Assembly (NCBI GenBank): GCA_027924585.1
Contig: BSBM01000106.1
Coordinates: 36,459,001-36,523,000 of the forward strand
From: Larix kaempferi
Taxonomy: Eukaryota > Streptophyta > Pinopsida > Pinales > Pinaceae
DNA: 64,000 nucleotides
Reading direction: 5' to 3'
Shown: piece by piece, positions 59,881 through 64,000 of the stretch
Position numbering within the stretch: the stretch's first letter is position 1
Layout: each line of letters starts with the position of its first letter
Position numbers and translations under genes: made by a program
The notes under the pieces: generated by a model
Databases searched by the model: none
What the model was told of the DNA's origin: nothing
The model's input: the letters and a program-made list of their open reading frames with translations, nothing else

Positions 59881-60200
59881 ATTTGTAATCAAACTCAATG
59901 ATTACCATATTGAATACTGGGCATGGTTAATAAGTAGATTTGAAGTAAAGATAAATCTATGGTGCAATTCTTGGTTGTCAAAAGTAGACAGATTTGTACT
60001 ACTAAAGTCTGTTTTGGAAGGCCTCCCAGTTTACTGGGTTACACTTGCTCATGTTCCTTCTAGAGTACTTGATCACATGAGAGAGCTCTATTTAATTTTT
60101 TTATGGCATAGAAATATTGAATATAAATATTTTCATTGGATATCCTGGAAATTTATATCTCTTCCTAAACAACTCAGTGGCTGGGGCCTTAAAAACCTTT
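59881..60200 (+). pseudogene. LINE-A RT C-terminal region
   Basis: The segment SKVDRFVLLKSVLEGLPVYW (59975-60034) and a following IFLWHRNIEYKYFHWISW segment ending in PKQLSGWGLKNL match the region after the RT palm in plant LINE ORF2. It is open for 75 codons and is preceded by stops. Its natural upstream neighbour is the RT at 1276-2110. Confidence 0.85.
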
Positions 60201-60592
60201 AGAGTTTCTCAAAAGCTTTGTTGCAAAAGGAATTTGGAGACTACTAACTGACAATAGAATCTGGGTAAAGGTTATTCAACAAAAATACATTTATCCTATG
60301 TCCATACAAGATTGGCTCCGATCCAAATAAAAACAAAGGAGGAATGGATCCATTATGTGGAAGGATTTTGATTACTGCATTTGATTTAATAGGAGACTGG
60401 ATTTCTTAGAAAATCGACAATGACTGATGCTTCAAAATTGGATTTGACTCATGGATAGGGATTAAGAATGCTCACCGATTTCTAGAGCACATGGAGGCTC
60501 ATCTTATTGACAATGGATATATTTTTTTATCCTAGAAAATTGATCAACAAAACTCATCCCCATTCCACCCTGAATGGATATATTCTGAACAT

Positions 60593-61204
60593 TTGGTCGG
60601 TTTTGTACAAGAGGACAAGACCTCATGGGACCGCTTCATAAAATCTCTTAAAGACTATCAAATTTTTCTTCCTGATGAGGAGGATACTATTGTATGGACT
60701 AAAAATACCTATGGGGGTATATATCTTCCCAAGTATGGCTATCTAATACTCCGTGTTGAAGAATATCACACTCCTCCTAAGTGGTGGCATAGTTATGTTT
60801 GGACTCTAAACTATCCTCTCAAGGAAAAAAAAATTCTCTGGCTCACCTTGGCAGGAAAGGTACCGGTTTGGGACCAGCTTGTCACACTTTATGAATCAGG
60901 ATCCATTCGCTTCCTTTTATGCTTCCTCGATGGTGAACATATGAACCGGATTTTCATTAACTGCCCATATTTGTCAGAGATGTGGAAATATGCTTCATTG
61001 GTTATATGTGTGACATTTGTATGGGAAGGGGATGGTGTAAAGGATGCATTACACAAATGGATGAACAATATAGTTTTCCAGGATTACACTACTGTTCCTT
61101 CCATTATAATCTGGGGAACATGGATAGCACACAACAAAATGAATTTCCAGGATACTGTTACCCCCCTTCATATTTATGCTACAATTTTTTTATCTATCCT
61201 GTAA
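60593..61204 (+). pseudogene. LINE-A zinc-binding (zf-RVT-like) region
   Basis: 203 codons are open. VWTLNYPLKEKKILWLTLAG (about 60797-60856) and the later GEHMNRIFINCPYLSEMW segment match the zf-RVT region between RT and RNase H of plant LINEs. The first cysteine pair is reduced to one (RFLLCFLDGEH), so zinc binding is doubtful. The preceding 390 bp carry fragments of the connecting region in changing frames. Confidence 0.75.
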
Positions 61205-61315
61205 CACTTCCCACAAAATCCTAAGGTCAAGCATTAGAGAATCGTATCGAAGGAGAAGATTGATAAGTCCAAAGTCTGGATTTTTTCAACGGTGCAATAA
61301 CTAGTAGTATGAGAA

Positions 61316-61644
61316 GAGGGGGCACGGGTGGTATACTTTACTTACTCGACAACCATTGGTTCAATTTCATTGGAGGATTTGGAGAATCCACTAACAATAT
61401 GGCATAATTATCTTCCATCTATAAGGTTCTGAAATTGGCTTTCAACCAAAATGTGAAGTGTATTCAGGTATTTGGGGATTCACTCTTAGTCATATATTGG
61501 CTCAACAACAAAGCTCTGCCTAAGAACATCTACCTTAAGCCTTTATACAAGGAAATTATCAACATTCTTCATCTCTTTGAAGAAGTTTCTTTCTATCATA
61601 TTTTCCAGGAAAGGAACACCCTAGTTGAATCCCTCTCCAAATAG
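61316..61644 (+). pseudogene. LINE-A RNase H remnant
   Basis: 61435-61644 encodes KCIQVFGDSLLVIYWLNNK and a QERNTLVESLSK end, the second half of an RVT_3-type RNase H. A GGTGGILYLLDNHWFNFIGG segment upstream (from about 61319) is the first half, separated by a stop near 61405. It is the last coding part of LINE-A. Confidence 0.75.
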
Positions 61645-61649
61645 GGTTT

Positions 61650-62509
61650 GCTGATGGTGGAGAATCAACCACAGCTACGAGAGAACAATAAATCCTCTAT
61701 TAAGGAACTTGATCCTGGTCCTCTATTTGGATACATTTGTCCATAGGACAACTTTTTTTGGCATCAAAATTTTGTTTTTGACTACATGATAGCAGCTTCT
61801 AGACTGTTTCAGACAAGGAATAGACACTATAAGTAGTAAGTTATAATCCAACACTCTTGAGGAGATATATATATGAATATGAATTATGCTTGGCATTTTT
61901 TTCCAAATGAACAATATGGTTCACTATTTTTTAATAAAACCAAGAATTATAATATTTTTTTTGAGGAAAAAAAGTTATTATATTTCCTCAAAATTTAAGT
62001 AATCTCCCTCCCTCCTACCCGTTATTTGTGGGGGCATGCATATTCGACAAAGAAGATGCCATATTAAGTTAATCAACCAAAGTAATTACATTAGATGGGA
62101 ATGTATATTTGTAAATTATTTTTCTTAAGGCATTCATAACTAGTAAAAGTGGCTCCATAAACTATAGTTTCTTTAAAGTAATAAGTATCCTTAGTTTGGC
62201 TCTAAATATTAATTTTAGGCTTATATAATCCAAATCATATTTCACATGGCATGTGTTAACACTTCTATTAATTTTCCCGCCAAGGAAGGAAAGGGCGCCC
62301 CCCTACCGAAACCCCAAGCACGCCCATTGACCTCTTACACCAAAGAAAGAAGCAGAGAACCTAAAAAATGGCTAAGTATCAATGAATTCCAAGCTAAATG
62401 ATCAAGCCTCAGTGAGAAAGATGAGAACAACAAGGCTACGAAGTTCTTCCGCAATCTAAAGAGGTTGAACGGTTGGGATTGAAGAATAAAGCCAGATCAA
62501 CAGTTGGGA
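61650..62509. other. Flank after LINE-A, no gene seen
   Basis: The sequence is AT-rich with several T and A runs. The LINE-A 3' end probably lies in the first 300 bp. I find no supported gene. Confidence 0.5.
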
Positions 62510-63340
62510 AACGATCCACTGCACATCATATGAGAATATTTCCGACTTTCCAACTCTTTGAACCCGCACTATGGATTGAGGATTGCGGAGGTAAAATGTT
62601 TTCAAAATAGTGTAGTTGAGTTTCTGACTTTTGAGTTCTGCATTATGAAATGCAGATTGAGGAGATGTAATTTTTCCTAGAGCGCGAAGTCTAGTTTCCG
62701 AGTTTCAAGACCCGGATTTGCAGATTGCAGATTGCGGGATCCCTATTTTTCAAAAGGCGCAAGTTCGATTTCCCGAGTTTTGACATCCGCATTGCGGAAT
62801 GCAAATTGCGGAGGAGACTTCTGCGAAACTCCGAATATATGAGTTTCCAATTTCTGAAACCCACATTGCGGAATGCGGATTGCAGAAGTGATATTTTTCC
62901 AGGGGCGTAGATTCAAGCTTCCGATTTCCGAGGTACGCATTGCGGAATGCAGATTGCGGAAGTGATATTTTTCTAGGGGCAGAGATTCAAGTTTCCGATT
63001 TTCGAGATCCGCATTGCGGAATGCGAATTACAAAGGCATAATTTTTACGTGGAAGCAAAATATAGTTTCCGATTTTTTACTTCCGCATTGCGGATTGCAG
63101 ATTGCGGAAATGGTTTCTGCAAAACTCCAAATATATGAGTTTCCGACTTTTGACTTCCACATTGCAGACTGTGGATTGCAGAACGATAATTTCTGTGAAT
63201 TTATGCAACGAAGTTCAGAATTTCCTAGTCCTGTATTGCGGATTATGGAGGTGATTTTTTACAAAGTCCATTTAGAAACCCCGACTTCTAACTTCTGCAT
63301 TGCAGAATGCGGATTGTGGAAGGATAATTTCAGATCGAAG
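62510..63340. repeat. 74-bp minisatellite with GCATTGCGGAATGC core
   Basis: Units contain gagtttccgattt, then a cgcattgcggaatgcg/agattgcgga core, then a gatatttttctaggggc spacer. The spacer recurs at 62891, 62965 and about 63039, a 74-bp period. About ten degenerate units are visible. The core has a partial dyad (gcattgcggaatgc). A more decayed version lies at about 21530-21885. Confidence 0.85.
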
Positions 63341-64000
63341 ATCGTTTTGAAGAGAAAATTACGGCCGCGAAAATCACAAAATTTCAGAGGGGAATAGTCC
63401 AACTGTTCCACGATTGAAGGTTGATCTGAAGGAAGGAAGAAGCCACAACTTGATTAGCCCTGCAATTTAGCCTACAACTTCCCAATCCGAAGAACAAACA
63501 AGTGTTTTTCCACATCTCGAATGCACACTGACAATGCACAAAAGTTCCCATCAGCACATCTAGCAGATCCAAAAGTAGTTGGTTCGAGCAGCTCGGTGTG
63601 AACGGACTCATCCTTTCAGTTCAAGATTATTTTGAGTAACAACCACTTATGGTTGAATTAGTTAGAATTTTTTTGATATTTTGTAATCCTATAAAGGAAG
63701 ACTTTGAATTAGACCCAAGGGTTGGATTTTGGGATTCAGAGAGATTAAAGCTCTACACATGTATTGAACTTGGCCTTTCAATTAATATGAAGAACTAATT
63801 CTGGAGCATCGATTCTTGTGATGAGTGCTTTGATGTCTGTTATTCTTGTGCATGTGTTCTTCATTAGTATTTTCCATTAATTGTTTTCTTCCGTGGTATC
63901 TAGATCAAGACTACATGGTCTGAAATTCTTATCTTATGCTTCAAATGCATATGAGTAGATACTCCACCCTTTCTTCTTGAAGTTGTAGGTTAGAATTCAT
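63341..64000. other. Right-edge sequence, possibly part of an LTR
   Basis: The segment has a tataaagg TATA-like word near 63692, then about 100 bp later aattaatatgaag, an arrangement like the U3-R-U5 part of an LTR. No terminal repeat or partner copy is in the window. I see no gene. Confidence 0.3.

Larger units (their letters stand above)
59881..61700 (+). mobile_element. LINE-A, 3' portion
   Basis: This is the continuation of the LINE split by Copia-A. It contains the C-terminal RT region, a zf-RVT-like zinc region and an RNase H region in the order expected for plant L1 ORF2. The 3' boundary is uncertain because no clean A tract or target duplication is visible between 61650 and 62000. 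Confidence 0.85.

Overview
This window is a nest of transposable elements. I see no ordinary host gene in it. Plant-type LINE, Ty1/Copia, Ty3/Gypsy and CACTA (En/Spm) elements, GT-AG introns in the CACTA transposase genes, tRNA-iMet primer sites and many AT-rich minisatellites point to nuclear DNA of a seed plant with a large, repeat-rich genome. A conifer or other gymnosperm fits best, but that is inference.

The layers run from outside in, each dated by target-site duplications (TSDs) read directly. (1) A decayed LINE on + (LINE-A) covers 1-2222 and resumes at 59881-about 61700. (2) A Copia element on + (Copia-A, 2223-59880, 508-bp LTRs, TSD ATTTG) sits inside it. (3) A 52.6-kb CACTA element (4034-56624, TSD CAC, CACTACAAC termini) sits inside the Copia-A pol frame, at the start of the gag-pre-integrase region. 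(4) The CACTA contains a 5'-truncated LINE (LINE-B, 4848-6680), a Gypsy element on - (9390-15955, TSD GAAGG), a 122-bp LINE tail (19236-19357, 21-bp TSD), Copia-B on - (21888-28602, TSD CTATT), Copia-C on - (29164-36289, TSD AGTCG) and a solo LTR of the Copia-B family (39641-40246, TSD CTCCA).

Between these passengers lies the CACTA's own cargo. It has GC-rich hairpin-forming subterminal arrays at both ends (4070-4775 and 55618-56600) and an intron-containing PF03004-type (TNPA-like) gene on - (16282-19096). A TNP2-type transposase gene on + (44415-48892) carries transposase-associated, TNP2, DUF4218 and DUF4216 segments. Two long, mutually homologous coiled-coil genes of unknown function lie on - (40512-43860 and 50993-54313) and flank the transposase. 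A degenerate tRNA-Val(UAC)-like gene is at 55541-55612.

Every coding unit is broken. Several of them (Copia-A pol, coiled-coil gene B, the Gypsy downstream ORF) keep one frame for kilobases and are interrupted almost only by stop codons. Many of these stops are TAG where glutamine is expected, which suggests C-to-T decay of methylated CAG sites. The right flank (62510-64000) holds a 74-bp minisatellite and possibly part of another LTR.
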